A DNA stretch of 27,098 bases from Elusimicrobia bacterium UBA4817 (lineage in GTDB: Bacteria > Elusimicrobiota > UBA8919), in NCBI GenBank assembly GCA_002402375.1, contig DHFT01000021.1, forward strand, positions 1 through 27,098. The letters run 5' to 3'. Made by a program: the position numbers and the translations under genes. A model generated the notes under the pieces. The model saw only the letters and a program-made list of their open reading frames with translations. It was not told the DNA's origin and made no database searches. Numbering within the stretch: position 1 is the stretch's first letter; every line of letters begins with the position of its first letter. Of this stretch, positions 1 to 7,333 are shown piece after piece.

Positions 1-15
1 CTTAACTTAGGAAAT

Positions 16-50
16 CTCTGCGGTTAAATGACTTTTTCAACGGTCTTATT
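16..50. repeat. Right end of a dispersed MITE-like element
   Basis: The 26 bases at 16-41 (starting CTCTGCGGTTAAATGACT and ending TTTTTCAAC) are identical to 14414-14439, the right arm of the inverted-repeat element before the PEPCK gene. The match continues loosely with a GTCTTAT block in both copies. Only the right end lies in the window, so the rest of this copy is probably upstream. It stops just before the GTG start of the DUF192 gene. Confidence 0.75.
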
Positions 51-55
51 AAAAA

Positions 56-445
56 GTGAAATTATTTAATTTAACAAAAAACAAAGTTGTTGTTGAAAAT
101 TTAACAATTGCCGGAAGTTACCGCGAAAGAACAAAAGGGCTTTTGGGACGACAAAACATAGATGCGCACGAGGGGCTTATTATTAAAAATTGCAATTGGA
201 TTCATACTTTTTTTATGAAGTTTCCGATAGATGCTGTCTTTTTGAGAACGCAGATGTCACAGATAAAAGACACGGATTACGCAGATAAAACCATTTACAA
301 AGTTGTAAAAATTGCGGAAAACATAAAACCGTGGCGGCTCAGTTCGCCGGTTTTCCGTGCGGATTCGGTTCTGGAAATAAAGTCCGGTTCAGCAAAAAAT
401 ATAATTTCAATTGACGACGAGTTAAAGATTACGGAGGATTTATGA
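56..445 (+). CDS. DUF192 family protein
   Basis: A 129-residue protein of the DUF192 family, small all-beta proteins often found in exported or envelope contexts; the biochemical role is not established. The family pattern is visible: RTKGLLGR at 25-32, then a hydrophobic strand and HTFFMKFPIDAVFL at 50-63, then KVVKIAENIKPWR and a final VLEIKSG strand. No signal peptide is seen, unlike many relatives. The start is GTG: an in-frame TAA at 50-52 leaves no earlier choice, and there is no clear ribosome-binding site. The stop overlaps the ATG of the secretin gene (ATGA), so translation of the two is probably coupled. The loop between the two conserved blocks holds a dispersed-repeat insertion (see 246-290). 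Family call is firm; role is unknown. Confidence 0.85.
   Translation: MKLFNLTKNKVVVENLTIAGSYRERTKGLLGRQNIDAHEGLIIKNCNWIHTFFMKFPIDAVFLRTQMSQIKDTDYADKTIYKVVKIAENIKPWRLSSPVFRADSVLEIKSGSAKNIISIDDELKITEDL
246..290. repeat. Short repeat inside the DUF192 gene
   Basis: An internally repetitive tract in which ACGCAGAT recurs around CACAGATAAAAG and CACGGATT. It encodes roughly TQMSQIKDTDYADKT, lying between the conserved VFL strand and the KVVKIAENIKPWR block, where family members usually have a short turn. It looks like a dispersed element tolerated in frame. I know similar CACGGATT/CAGATAAA tracts as dispersed repeats in other environmental genomes, but only this copy is visible here. Confidence 0.45.
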
Positions 446-1359
446 AACCAACAATCGGGAAGTGGGAAGTGGGAAGTGGGAAGTGGTTTTTGATTTTTGC
501 CTTTACTACTTACTACTTACTACTTACTACTTACTGCCTTTACGGCGAAGGCACACCGTCAGTGGTTAAAACAATTACCGACGAGTCGTCAAGCGACGAA
601 CTTTCTGCATTGAACGAAATCAATAAGAAGAAAAACAAACTTGTCCACATCGCAATTGAGGCGGTTGAGATAAAAAATGAACAGGCCCGCCAACTTGGCG
701 TTAAATGGGTTGATACGGTGCAGGTCGGCGAGGTTGGTTTCACTCAGGAAGGCAGGGTGCCGGCGACTTTGCCGGATATTCCCGCAATGTTTACCGTCGG
801 CGAGTTTGCCAGATGGACGTCGCTTTCGGCGGATATAAAACTTCTGGTAGCTAAGGGTGCCGCCAGATTGCTGGCGAAACCTAAACTTATCGCAAAATCG
901 GAAACGAACGCCTCTTTTACCGTCGGCGGCGAGGTCCCATATGCCATTATGACGCAGGACGGTGGAGTGGATATTGAATGGAAAGAATACGGCACCCGCG
1001 TTAATCTTGTTCCGACAGTACTTGACAATAATCAAATAGGGCTTTCAATCTTCACAGAAGTATCCGACCTGGACTATACACACGGCGTTACAATTTCGCA
1101 AATACAACTTCCGGCAATAATTACACGAAAAGCATCCTCATCGGTAATTTTAAGAGACGGCGAAACATTGGCGCTCGCCGGTCTGGAAAAAAACTTTAAG
1201 GAAGAAATAACATACGGCACACCGCTTCTATCCGATATACCGATTTTAGGGCATCTTTTTTCGCATAAATACTTTAGCGATATAAAAACGACAGTTGTCA
1301 TTTTTATAACGCCGACAATAGTAAAAGAAGGCGCACCGATAGAAAAAACACCGTATTAG
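442..1359 (+). CDS. Short CpaC/RcpA-like secretin
   Basis: Outer-membrane secretin, the gated ring through which type II/IV pilus-like or Tad systems pass their substrate. The C-terminal half carries the secretin signature in the CpaC style: VPYAIMTQDGGVDIEWKEYGTRVNLVPTV split over two strands, then TISQIQLPAIITRKASSSV, LRDGETLALAGL, the SDIPILGHLF motif and a terminal VVIFITPTIV strand. A short N1-like segment (IAIEAVEIKNEQARQLGVKW, about 69-88) precedes it. At 305 residues it is much shorter than typical CpaC (around 450 or more) and lacks most N-terminal ring domains. The signal peptide (1-37) is encoded by tandem heptamer repeats. GGAGGA at 433-438 is a good ribosome-binding site for the ATG, which overlaps the DUF192 stop. 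Family call is firm; which machine it serves is inference. Confidence 0.87.
   Translation: MKPTIGKWEVGSGKWFLIFAFTTYYLLLTTYCLYGEGTPSVVKTITDESSSDELSALNEINKKKNKLVHIAIEAVEIKNEQARQLGVKWVDTVQVGEVGFTQEGRVPATLPDIPAMFTVGEFARWTSLSADIKLLVAKGAARLLAKPKLIAKSETNASFTVGGEVPYAIMTQDGGVDIEWKEYGTRVNLVPTVLDNNQIGLSIFTEVSDLDYTHGVTISQIQLPAIITRKASSSVILRDGETLALAGLEKNFKEEITYGTPLLSDIPILGHLFSHKYFSDIKTTVVIFITPTIVKEGAPIEKTPY
457..536. repeat. Paired heptamer repeats encoding a signal peptide
   Basis: The left arm 457-486 is about four GGGAAGT units. A T-rich spacer of 17 bases follows. The right arm 504-536 is about four to five TACTTAC units. The arms are roughly complementary with one mismatch and one G-T pair per unit. 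The left arm reads GKWEVGSGKW and the right arm reads TTYYLLLTTY, which together form the N-region and hydrophobic core of the secretin signal peptide. The same module recurs at 24712-24795. Confidence 0.85.
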
Positions 1360-1366
1360 TGGGGCA

Positions 1367-1450
1367 GGATTAAGCGATAAGCGGTAAGTGGTAAGGATTA
1401 AGAATCGGACAGTAAAACTTAATCCTTAAAGCGAAGCGACTTAATCCTTA
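1367..1450. repeat. Intergenic heptamer-like repeat with inverted arms
   Basis: The 106-bp gap between the secretin and ATPase genes is filled by a degenerate heptamer array (GATAAGC, GGTAAGT, GGTAAGG, ATTAAGA). TAAGGATTAAG at 1392-1402 has two perfect inverted partners, CTTAATCCTTA at 1418-1428 and 1440-1450. The two right arms make alternative hairpins possible. No T-run follows, so it does not look like a terminator. Confidence 0.7.
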
Positions 1451-1465
1451 ATTCTGAAGTCAAAA

Positions 1466-3289
1466 ATGGCACAGGTAATAAGCAAAAAAAAATCATGCAA
1501 GGAAATTCTCGCCGATAAGAAAATTTTAACCGACGAGCAATTTGCTCAGGTTGAAGAAGAGATAAAAAAGTCCGGCATTCTTTTTCAGCAGGCGGTAGTT
1601 GACATGAAACTTGTTGAAAAGGGCAAAGTGCTTAAACTTCTATCAAACGAGTGGGCTGTCAAGGCGATTGATTTGTCCGTTATGGATGTTGACCCGGATA
1701 TCGTCAAAATTATGCCCAAGCAGTCGGCGAAAAGATACAATGCAGTGCCTTTTGCGAAGGAAGAAAACATTTTATTCGTAGCGATGGCTGAGCCGCGTGA
1801 TTTATTTGCCATTGAGGATATTAATTTAAGAACCGGTTTTCATGTCCAGCCGTATCTTGCGCTCCCCGAGGATATAAAAACCGTTTTGAATAAGAGTTAT
1901 GGGGTTGAAGAGGCGGCTCCGATGCCCGAAGAGGAAGAGGAAGAGGGACAACAAACAGCAAGTATATCATCTGTCGCCGATGCGGATGAAGCAAGAGAAC
2001 TTACGGCGGAACTTATAGCAGGTCTTGATACCGGCGGCGAGGTGCAGGTTGACAAATTAACAGCGGAAGAATCAATAGATATTATGCAGGTTGATACATC
2101 CGCTCCTGAGATTGAAAAATTAGTCAACGCTATAATTCTGGAGGCAATCCGGCTTAAAGCATCCGATATACATGTAGAACCGATGGAAAAACGCCTTAAT
2201 GTCAGATACCGCGTGGACGGTAATTTAAGGCGGTCAACTTTTAAGATTCCTATATCTTTCAAACAGGCGCTGATTGCAAAAATAAAAATTATGACCGGCT
2301 CAATGAACATTACAGAGCGCCGCATTCCGCAGGACGGAAGAATCCAGGTTAAGGCAAAGGGCAAGCCGATTGAGTTTCGCGTCAATATCATTCCGACGGT
2401 CTACGGCGAAAGTGCGGTTATGAGAATTTTGGACCGTTCCGGCTCCTCTGCAAAACTGGAGCAATTGGGTTTTCTGCCGGATACGATTGAAAAGTTCTTG
2501 GCATCACTCTCTAAACCGTACGGGCTGATTCTTGTATGCGGTCCCACCGGAAGCGGTAAATCATACACGCTATCGGCCGCGCTGGCCGCCATCAAAGACC
2601 CCACGGAAAAAATTTTAACCGCCGAAAATCCGGTTGAATATAATCTTGACGGCGTTATGCAGGTTCAGGTAAATCCGGAATTAAAAATGGGAGATAAGGT
2701 TTTTGATTTTGGGATGGCTTTGCGCGCATTTCTCAGACAGGACCCAGATATTATTATGGTCGGCGAAATCAGGGATAAGGAAACCGGGCAGATAGCGATG
2801 GAGGCGGCGATGACCGGGCATCTGGTTTTGTCAACGGTTCACACTAACGATGCGCCTTCTGCGATTTCCCGTCTTTCCGAAATGGGAATACATACGTTTC
2901 TTGTCGCTAATACGACGGAGTGCATACTCGCCCAGCGGCTCATAAGAACACTCTGCAAATCATGCAAAGAGCCGGACGCAAATCCGCCTGAGGACTTGTT
3001 AAAAATGCTGACCGACCATAAAATTGATTATTCAAAAGCGACATTTATGAAAGCGCATCAGGGCGGCTGTCCTAAATGCGGCGGAACCGGAATGAAAGGC
3101 AGAACCGCTATTCACGAACTTTTGGTTATGGACGAGGAGTTGAAAAGATTCTGCATAAAAGAGGTTGCTGTCGGTCCCATAAGAGATATGGCTGTCAAAC
3201 ACGGTATGCGGCAGTTGGTGGAGGACGGTTTGGTAAAGGTTACTATGGGTATTACAACGCTTGAGGAAGTAATGACGGCCGCCACATAA
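1466..3289 (+). CDS. Type IV pilus / type II secretion assembly ATPase (PilB/GspE)
   Basis: Cytoplasmic hexameric ATPase that drives pilin polymerisation. In order: an MshEN (T2SSE N-terminal) domain at about 10-145; an acidic Gln/Ser linker at 150-175; an N2 domain with SDIHVEP (233-239) and RYRVDG; and the ATPase core. The core has Walker A GPTGSGKS (359-366), Asp box LTAENPVEY (384-392), Walker B DIIMVGEIRD (428-437, catalytic E434) and His box TGHLVLSTVHTND (450-462). Zinc-binding cysteine pairs are C497/C500 and C535/C538. The 607-residue length is normal. The stretch between VNPE and LRQDPD has extra charged residues (ELKMGDKVFDFGMALRAF) compared with the usual GLTFA form. This is PilB/GspE type, not CpaF, although the secretin beside it looks CpaC-like. 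No strong ribosome-binding site is seen. Confidence 0.93.
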   Translation: MAQVISKKKSCKEILADKKILTDEQFAQVEEEIKKSGILFQQAVVDMKLVEKGKVLKLLSNEWAVKAIDLSVMDVDPDIVKIMPKQSAKRYNAVPFAKEENILFVAMAEPRDLFAIEDINLRTGFHVQPYLALPEDIKTVLNKSYGVEEAAPMPEEEEEEGQQTASISSVADADEARELTAELIAGLDTGGEVQVDKLTAEESIDIMQVDTSAPEIEKLVNAIILEAIRLKASDIHVEPMEKRLNVRYRVDGNLRRSTFKIPISFKQALIAKIKIMTGSMNITERRIPQDGRIQVKAKGKPIEFRVNIIPTVYGESAVMRILDRSGSSAKLEQLGFLPDTIEKFLASLSKPYGLILVCGPTGSGKSYTLSAALAAIKDPTEKILTAENPVEYNLDGVMQVQVNPELKMGDKVFDFGMALRAFLRQDPDIIMVGEIRDKETGQIAMEAAMTGHLVLSTVHTNDAPSAISRLSEMGIHTFLVANTTECILAQRLIRTLCKSCKEPDANPPEDLLKMLTDHKIDYSKATFMKAHQGGCPKCGGTGMKGRTAIHELLVMDEELKRFCIKEVAVGPIRDMAVKHGMRQLVEDGLVKVTMGITTLEEVMTAAT

Positions 3290-3305
3290 GAGACAAAGGC
3301 GTAAA

Positions 3306-3377
3306 AAGGTAGAAGGTAGACGGTAGATGGAAAGACAGAAGACCCGTCTCCCGTCTCCCGTCTCCCGTTTACCGTCT
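3306..3377. repeat. Intergenic paired heptamer repeats
   Basis: The left arm 3306-3330 is a degenerate (AAGGTAG)n array. The right arm, about 3344-3377, is CCCGTCT repeated three times followed by CCCGTTT and ACCGTCT. AGACGGTA at 3318-3325 pairs exactly with TACCGTCT at 3370-3377. Same architecture as the repeats inside signal peptides, but untranslated here, and ending about 11 bases before the next start codon. Confidence 0.75.
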
Positions 3378-3388
3378 TTGGTGTTATT

Positions 3389-4534
3389 ATGCCTAAGTGT
3401 TCAAATTGCGGATTTATATTCAGATATGATAAATGTCCTCGCTGCGGAACTCCGGCAGATGTCAAAAATGCTCCGCCTGCGGCTCCACCTCCCGTTCAAA
3501 AGATTGAGGAAAATAAATCCGCCCTCAGCGAGTTTTTTGAAATTGCATGTTCCATAACAACCACTTCCGATGTTGACTCGGTCCTGAAAAAAGTCGGCGC
3601 CGCCGCTGAAAAACTCACGCTTACAATGGCGTCATCAATTATGCTTTTGGATGACGACAAAAAAAATCTTTACTTCAAGGTGGCAAGCGGGGATAAAGGC
3701 ACAATCTTGACTAAACTGAAAGTTCTCGTCGGAGAAGGCATCGCCGGCTGGGTCGCGGCAAACAAACAACCGCTAATAATTCAGGATGTATCGGTTGACC
3801 CGAGATTCACCGGAAAAATTGATTCCGAGTCGGGTTTCAGAACAAAATCAATTTTATGTGTTCCTTTGCTTGTTAATGACGAACTTGTAGGCGTAGCGGA
3901 GGTTCTTAATAAAATTGACGGCTCGCCTTTTACCGAAAAAGACAAAACGATTTTAACCAGTTTATCCAATTTTGCCGCGGTCGCAATCGTCAATGCAAGG
4001 AATATCTCCGACCAGCAGAACTTTTTCGCCAATGTTTTTGAGATATTAACTGTTGCGTTTGAGGCAAATGACCAAAGATTTTCCGGGCATTGTTTTAAGG
4101 TCGCCCAAATCTCAACCGCAATCGCAAGAGAACTCAACATCACCGGCAATCAGTATAAAGACATTTACTATGCCGCTGTTTTGCATGATGTGGGATTTAT
4201 TGCTGAGCCGGACTATTCAATTTTGGAACACAACAGCAACAGAATTCATCCTATAAAGGGTTACGAGATGATAAAAAATATAAATCTTTTGAAGTCCGCT
4301 GCCGGTTTGATAAAATATCATCACCTGATGTATGACGGTTCCGGTTTTCCCGCCGACGGCTTAAAAAAAGAGGCAATTCCCCTCGGAAGCCGTATAATTT
4401 CACTTGTTGAAGCGGTTGAGGATATGAGATTTTCCGTTTATCCGGAAGAAAAAATCAGACAAACGGTTGAGTCGCAAAAAGGCATAAAATTTGACCCCGT
4501 CATAGCGGATATCTACCTGAAAATCATTGAATAA
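3389..4534 (+). CDS. Zinc-ribbon, GAF and degenerate HD-GYP signalling protein
   Basis: A 381-residue cytoplasmic regulator. An N-terminal zinc ribbon has two CxxC knuckles (C4/C7 and C16/C19), followed by an Ala/Pro linker (27-40), a GAF sensor domain (about 45-205; LVGEGIAGWVA at 113-123 and ILCVPLLV at 155-162 are typical) and an HD-domain of HD-GYP type (about 215-381). HD-GYP landmarks: H234, H266-D267, H287 (HPIKGYEMI), H311-H312 and DGSGFP (316-321). Intact HD-GYP proteins break down cyclic di-GMP. Here the usual HDxGK lysine is F270, the HHE glutamate is missing, GYP reads GFP, and the usual DVYDA aspartate is E341, so activity may be altered or lost. It follows the pilus ATPase by 99 bp, so control of that apparatus is plausible. 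The start is fixed by the zinc ribbon beginning at residue 4. Confidence 0.82.
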   Translation: MPKCSNCGFIFRYDKCPRCGTPADVKNAPPAAPPPVQKIEENKSALSEFFEIACSITTTSDVDSVLKKVGAAAEKLTLTMASSIMLLDDDKKNLYFKVASGDKGTILTKLKVLVGEGIAGWVAANKQPLIIQDVSVDPRFTGKIDSESGFRTKSILCVPLLVNDELVGVAEVLNKIDGSPFTEKDKTILTSLSNFAAVAIVNARNISDQQNFFANVFEILTVAFEANDQRFSGHCFKVAQISTAIARELNITGNQYKDIYYAAVLHDVGFIAEPDYSILEHNSNRIHPIKGYEMIKNINLLKSAAGLIKYHHLMYDGSGFPADGLKKEAIPLGSRIISLVEAVEDMRFSVYPEEKIRQTVESQKGIKFDPVIADIYLKIIE

Positions 4535-4543
4535 CTAAATAAA

Positions 4544-4614
4544 GTGAGTAAGTGAGTAAGTAAGTAAGTGAGTGAGGGTTTTAACTTTCCTTAATCACTG
4601 CTAACTGCTAACTG
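4544..4614. repeat. Intergenic GTGAGTAA / TGCTAAC tandem repeats
   Basis: 4544-4576 is a GTGAGTAA/GTAA tandem array. 4598-4614 contains two and a half TGCTAAC-type heptamers. They fill most of the gap before nadA. No promoter or ribosome-binding site is obvious among them. Confidence 0.65.
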
Positions 4615-4622
4615 GTGTTAAA

Positions 4623-5531
4623 ATGGACATAACCGAAGAAATAAATCGTCTGCGCGTTGAAAAAAGAGCGGTGATTTTAGCCCATAATTATCAACTGCCT
4701 GAAATTCAGGATATTGCTGACTTCGTCGGCGATTCGCTGGAATTGTCAAGAAAAGCTGCAACTACCGATGCTAAAATTATTGTTTTCTGCGGAGTTCATT
4801 TTATGGCGGAGACGGCGAAAATTTTATCTCCGATGAAGACGGTTCTTTTGCCGGATTTAAGAAGCGGCTGCCCTCTGGCCTATACCATTACCTTTGAAGA
4901 TGTGAAAAAACTCCGTCTGGAAAATCCGAAAGCGGCATTTGTCTGCTACATTAATACATCCGCCGATGTCAAAGCCGAGTGCGATATCTGCTGCACTTCG
5001 TCAAATGCCGTTGATGTGGTCAATTCCGTCTCAGCCGAAACCGTTGTATTTTTACCCGACAGAAATCTCGGGAATTATGTCTCCAAACATACGGCAAGAA
5101 AAATGATTATTTGGAACGGATTTTGTCCGACTCACGAAAATCTAAAACGGGAAGATGTTGTTGAATTAAAAAAGATTTATCCTGCCGCCAAATTTGTTGC
5201 ACACCCGGAATGCACCTCTGATGTTTTGGAACTTGCCGATAAAATTGCTTCAACAAGCGGAATAATAAAATATGTGAAAACTGAATCGTCTCAGAGTTTC
5301 ATTATAGGCACCGAAACGGCTATTATTCACCGTCTGAAAAAGGAAAACCCCGATAAAAATTTTATTCCCGCCAGCCGGAAAATGTTCTGTCCGAATATGA
5401 AATACAACAACATTGAATCGCTTTACGAAGCACTTGCCAATGAACAACCCGAAATTGATGTTCCGGAAAAAATAAGAGAAAAGGCATTTTTGACGATTGA
5501 CAGAATGCTCAAAATCGGCAAAAAAGATTAA
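4623..5531 (+). CDS. nadA: Quinolinate synthase NadA
   Basis: Condenses iminoaspartate with dihydroxyacetone phosphate to quinolinate, the second step of de novo NAD synthesis, using an oxygen-sensitive [4Fe-4S] cluster. Three cluster cysteines are in the expected contexts: C83 (RSGCPLA), C168 (NGFCPTHE) and C256 (KMFCPNMK). The N-terminal AHNYQLPEIQDIADFVGDS and central FLPDRNLG motifs are intact. The 302-residue length is normal for the short bacterial form. nadB, which makes its substrate, lies 155 bp downstream in the same direction. nadC is not in the window. Confidence 0.96.
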   Translation: MDITEEINRLRVEKRAVILAHNYQLPEIQDIADFVGDSLELSRKAATTDAKIIVFCGVHFMAETAKILSPMKTVLLPDLRSGCPLAYTITFEDVKKLRLENPKAAFVCYINTSADVKAECDICCTSSNAVDVVNSVSAETVVFLPDRNLGNYVSKHTARKMIIWNGFCPTHENLKREDVVELKKIYPAAKFVAHPECTSDVLELADKIASTSGIIKYVKTESSQSFIIGTETAIIHRLKKENPDKNFIPASRKMFCPNMKYNNIESLYEALANEQPEIDVPEKIREKAFLTIDRMLKIGKKD

Positions 5532-5555
5532 AAGTCGCTCGCAAGAACGCTCGGG

Positions 5556-5660
5556 AATAAATTTTTCCAGACACGCTCAGCCAACCGCCCTGTTGGCTTC
5601 GCTCTAATCGTCGCTCTTGAAAGTGTAGTCGCTCCTCAAGGGTCTGGATAAAATTTTTCC
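5556..5660. repeat. Intergenic palindromic element between nadA and nadB
   Basis: An imperfect outer inverted repeat (AAATTTTTCCAGAC at 5559-5572 against GTCTGGATAAAATTT at 5642-5656) encloses a perfect inner hairpin, AGCCAAC at 5579-5585 with GTTGGCT at 5592-5598. GTCGCTC-like words recur at 5534, 5610 and 5628. It resembles a dispersed palindromic repeat rather than a terminator, since no T-run follows the inner stem. Confidence 0.55.
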
Positions 5661-5686
5661 CTCGCCCTATTAAAAAGGATATAACA

Positions 5687-7258
5687 ATGTACAAATCTGA
5701 TTTTTTGATTATCGGCTCTGGTATCGCCGGGCTTTCACTTGCTCTTCGGCTTGAAAAATTCGGCAGCGTTTTTATCATTACTAAAAGAGGAGTTTCAGAC
5801 GCGAATACGACGGAAGCGCAGGGCGGCATCGCCTGCGTCTGTCAAAAAAATGATTCGTTTGAAAAACATATAAAAGATACGCTTATTGCCGGTGCCGGAC
5901 TTTGTAAAAAAAATGTCGTTGAACTTGTTGTGAAGCAAGCACCTGCCCGCATTGAAGAACTGAAAAACTGGGGTGTCAGATTTGACGTGGACATCGGGCT
6001 TGAAGGCGGTCATTCCGAAAGGCGGGTTTTACATTCCGGCGACCACACGGGAAAAGTTATTGAAGAAGCGCTTTCCGCCCGGGTAAAAAATAAAAAAAAC
6101 ATAAAAATTTTTGAAGATTTTATGGCAGTAAATTTAATAAAAATTGACGGTAAATGTTGCGGGGTATATGCCCTCAATTGTAGCCCCCGACTTGTAGCCC
6201 CCGACTTTAGTCGTGGGGGGGGGAGCGAAGCGAATAGTGTTGTTGAAACATTTCTGGCGGGGGTGACGATTTTAGCGACGGGCGGCGCAGGAAAGGTTTA
6301 TCTTTACACATCAAATCCCGATGTGGCGACCGGCGACGGAATTGCGATGGCTTACCGCGCCGGATGCAAAGTTGCCAATCTGGAATTTATGCAGTTTCAT
6401 CCGACCTGTCTTTATCATCCCGCGGCAAAATCATTTTTAATTTCCGAGGCGCTTCGCGGCGAAGGTGCCGTTCTGGTTGATTCAAAAGGCAGAAGGTTTA
6501 TGAAAAAATATCATCCTCTTTCGGAACTTGCACCGAGGGATATTGTTGCGCGGGCAATTGACTCGGAATTAAAGAAATCCGGAGATGACAGTGTTTTTCT
6601 TGACATTTCTTTCAAGTCGTCCGGTTTTATCAAAAAAAGATTCCCGATGATTTACAAAAAATGTCTTTCTTATGGAATTGACATCACAAAAAAACCTATA
6701 CCCGTTGTTCCAGCGGCGCATTATATTTGCGGCGGAGTGATAACGGATATTCACGGACGGACGAATGTCCCTCATCTTTACGCCGTTGGAGAAGTTGCCT
6801 GCACGGGCTTCCACGGTGCCAACCGCCTCGCTTCAAACTCGCTTCTTGAAGGTCTCGTGTTTTCTTATCAGGCCTCGCAAAAAATAAAAAAGGGACAGGT
6901 CCTTTTTTCTAAAAAGATTGAGCCATGGAAAAAAGGGCACGCAACACCTCCCGACGAGGCGATAGTTATCTCGCACAATTGGGATGAAATCCGCCGGCTG
7001 ATGTGGAACTATGTCGGAATCGTCCGTTCTAACAAACGGCTTGAACGGGCGCTCGCAAGAATAGAAAATCTTAAAAAAGAAATCAACCAGTATTATTGGG
7101 ATTTTATCATAACGCAGGATTTGATTGAACTGCGGAACATCGCCACCGTCTCGGAATTGATAATAAAATCCGCAATTGCCCGTCGTGAATCCAGAGGCCT
7201 TCACTATAACATTGATTGTCCCAAAAAACTTTCCAAACCGAAAGACACAATTTTATGA
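5687..7258 (+). CDS. nadB: L-aspartate oxidase NadB
   Basis: FAD-dependent oxidase converting L-aspartate to iminoaspartate for NadA. FAD-binding dinucleotide fold at the N-terminus (FLIIGSGIAGLSLALRLE, 6-23), then TTEAQGGIAC (41-50), HSGDHTG, ATGGAGKVY (197-205), FMQFHPTCLYHP, EALRGEGA, PAAHYICGGV (342-351) and VGEVACTGFHGANRLASNSLLEG (367-389 region) are all present. Length 523. Two insertions stand out: a REP-like palindrome encoding NCSPRLVAPDFSRGGGSEAN (164-183), and a GGGACAGGTCC element encoding KKGQVLFSKK (401-410). AAAAGGA at 5674-5680 precedes the ATG by a short spacer. The last 28 bases of the gene are duplicated at 8652-8680 beyond the AbiE pair. Product call is firm. Confidence 0.95.
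   Translation: MYKSDFLIIGSGIAGLSLALRLEKFGSVFIITKRGVSDANTTEAQGGIACVCQKNDSFEKHIKDTLIAGAGLCKKNVVELVVKQAPARIEELKNWGVRFDVDIGLEGGHSERRVLHSGDHTGKVIEEALSARVKNKKNIKIFEDFMAVNLIKIDGKCCGVYALNCSPRLVAPDFSRGGGSEANSVVETFLAGVTILATGGAGKVYLYTSNPDVATGDGIAMAYRAGCKVANLEFMQFHPTCLYHPAAKSFLISEALRGEGAVLVDSKGRRFMKKYHPLSELAPRDIVARAIDSELKKSGDDSVFLDISFKSSGFIKKRFPMIYKKCLSYGIDITKKPIPVVPAAHYICGGVITDIHGRTNVPHLYAVGEVACTGFHGANRLASNSLLEGLVFSYQASQKIKKGQVLFSKKIEPWKKGHATPPDEAIVISHNWDEIRRLMWNYVGIVRSNKRLERALARIENLKKEINQYYWDFIITQDLIELRNIATVSELIIKSAIARRESRGLHYNIDCPKKLSKPKDTIL
6180..6219. repeat. REP-like palindrome inside nadB
   Basis: GTAGCCCCCGACTT at 6180-6193 is followed directly by a second copy beginning GTAGCCCCCGACTT that continues into AGTCGTGGGGG (to 6219). 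The second copy folds as CCCCC-GACT against AGTC-GT-GGGGG with a two-base bulge. A GTAG tetranucleotide at the 5' foot plus an imperfect GC-rich palindrome is the layout of REP sequences mobilised by REP-associated (RAYT, TnpA_REP) transposases. It is in frame within nadB, in a surface loop before the ATGGAG motif. Confidence 0.75.
6886..6911 (+). repeat. GGGACAGGT...CTTTTTTCT element, copy 1 (in nadB)
   Basis: Near-palindrome, an A-run then GGGACAGGTCC then TTTTTTCT. It encodes KKGQVLFSKK within nadB. Further copies lie at 8689-8709 (reverse), 10490-10512 and 11420-11441. Confidence 0.7.
7231..7258 (+). repeat. Direct repeat, left copy (3' end of nadB)
   Basis: The last 28 bases of nadB (core CCGAAAGACACAATTTTATG, ending in the TGA stop). 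They recur at 8652-8680 with one inserted A and one A-to-G change. The two copies bracket the AbiEi/AbiEii genes exactly, like attL/attR or a duplicated insertion site. Confidence 0.8.
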
Positions 7259-7273
7259 ATTTTTAAAAAATAC

Positions 7274-7301
7274 TTGACTTCTAAAAACAATTTAGTATAC
7301 T
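7274..7301 (+). promoter_or_regulatory. Promoter of the abiE operon
   Basis: TTGACT at 7274-7279, a 16-base spacer, then TATACT at 7296-7301. It lies inside the inserted segment, 32 bases before the abiEi start, so the pair carries its own promoter. AbiEi proteins usually repress their own promoter; the small CTGATTTCAG palindrome at 7300-7309 is a possible binding site. Confidence 0.65.
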
Positions 7302-7333
7302 GATTTCAGAAACAGGACACAAAGGGTGCTAAA

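Noticed and set aside
3327..3557. 76-codon open frame overlapping the start of the zinc-ribbon/GAF gene
   Set aside because: It starts in the heptamer array and runs out of frame through the real gene; the zinc-ribbon frame is clearly the coding one.
4544..4614. Candidate CRISPR array in the tandem repeats before nadA
   Set aside because: Units are 4-8 bases with no spacers of regular length and no cas genes nearby.
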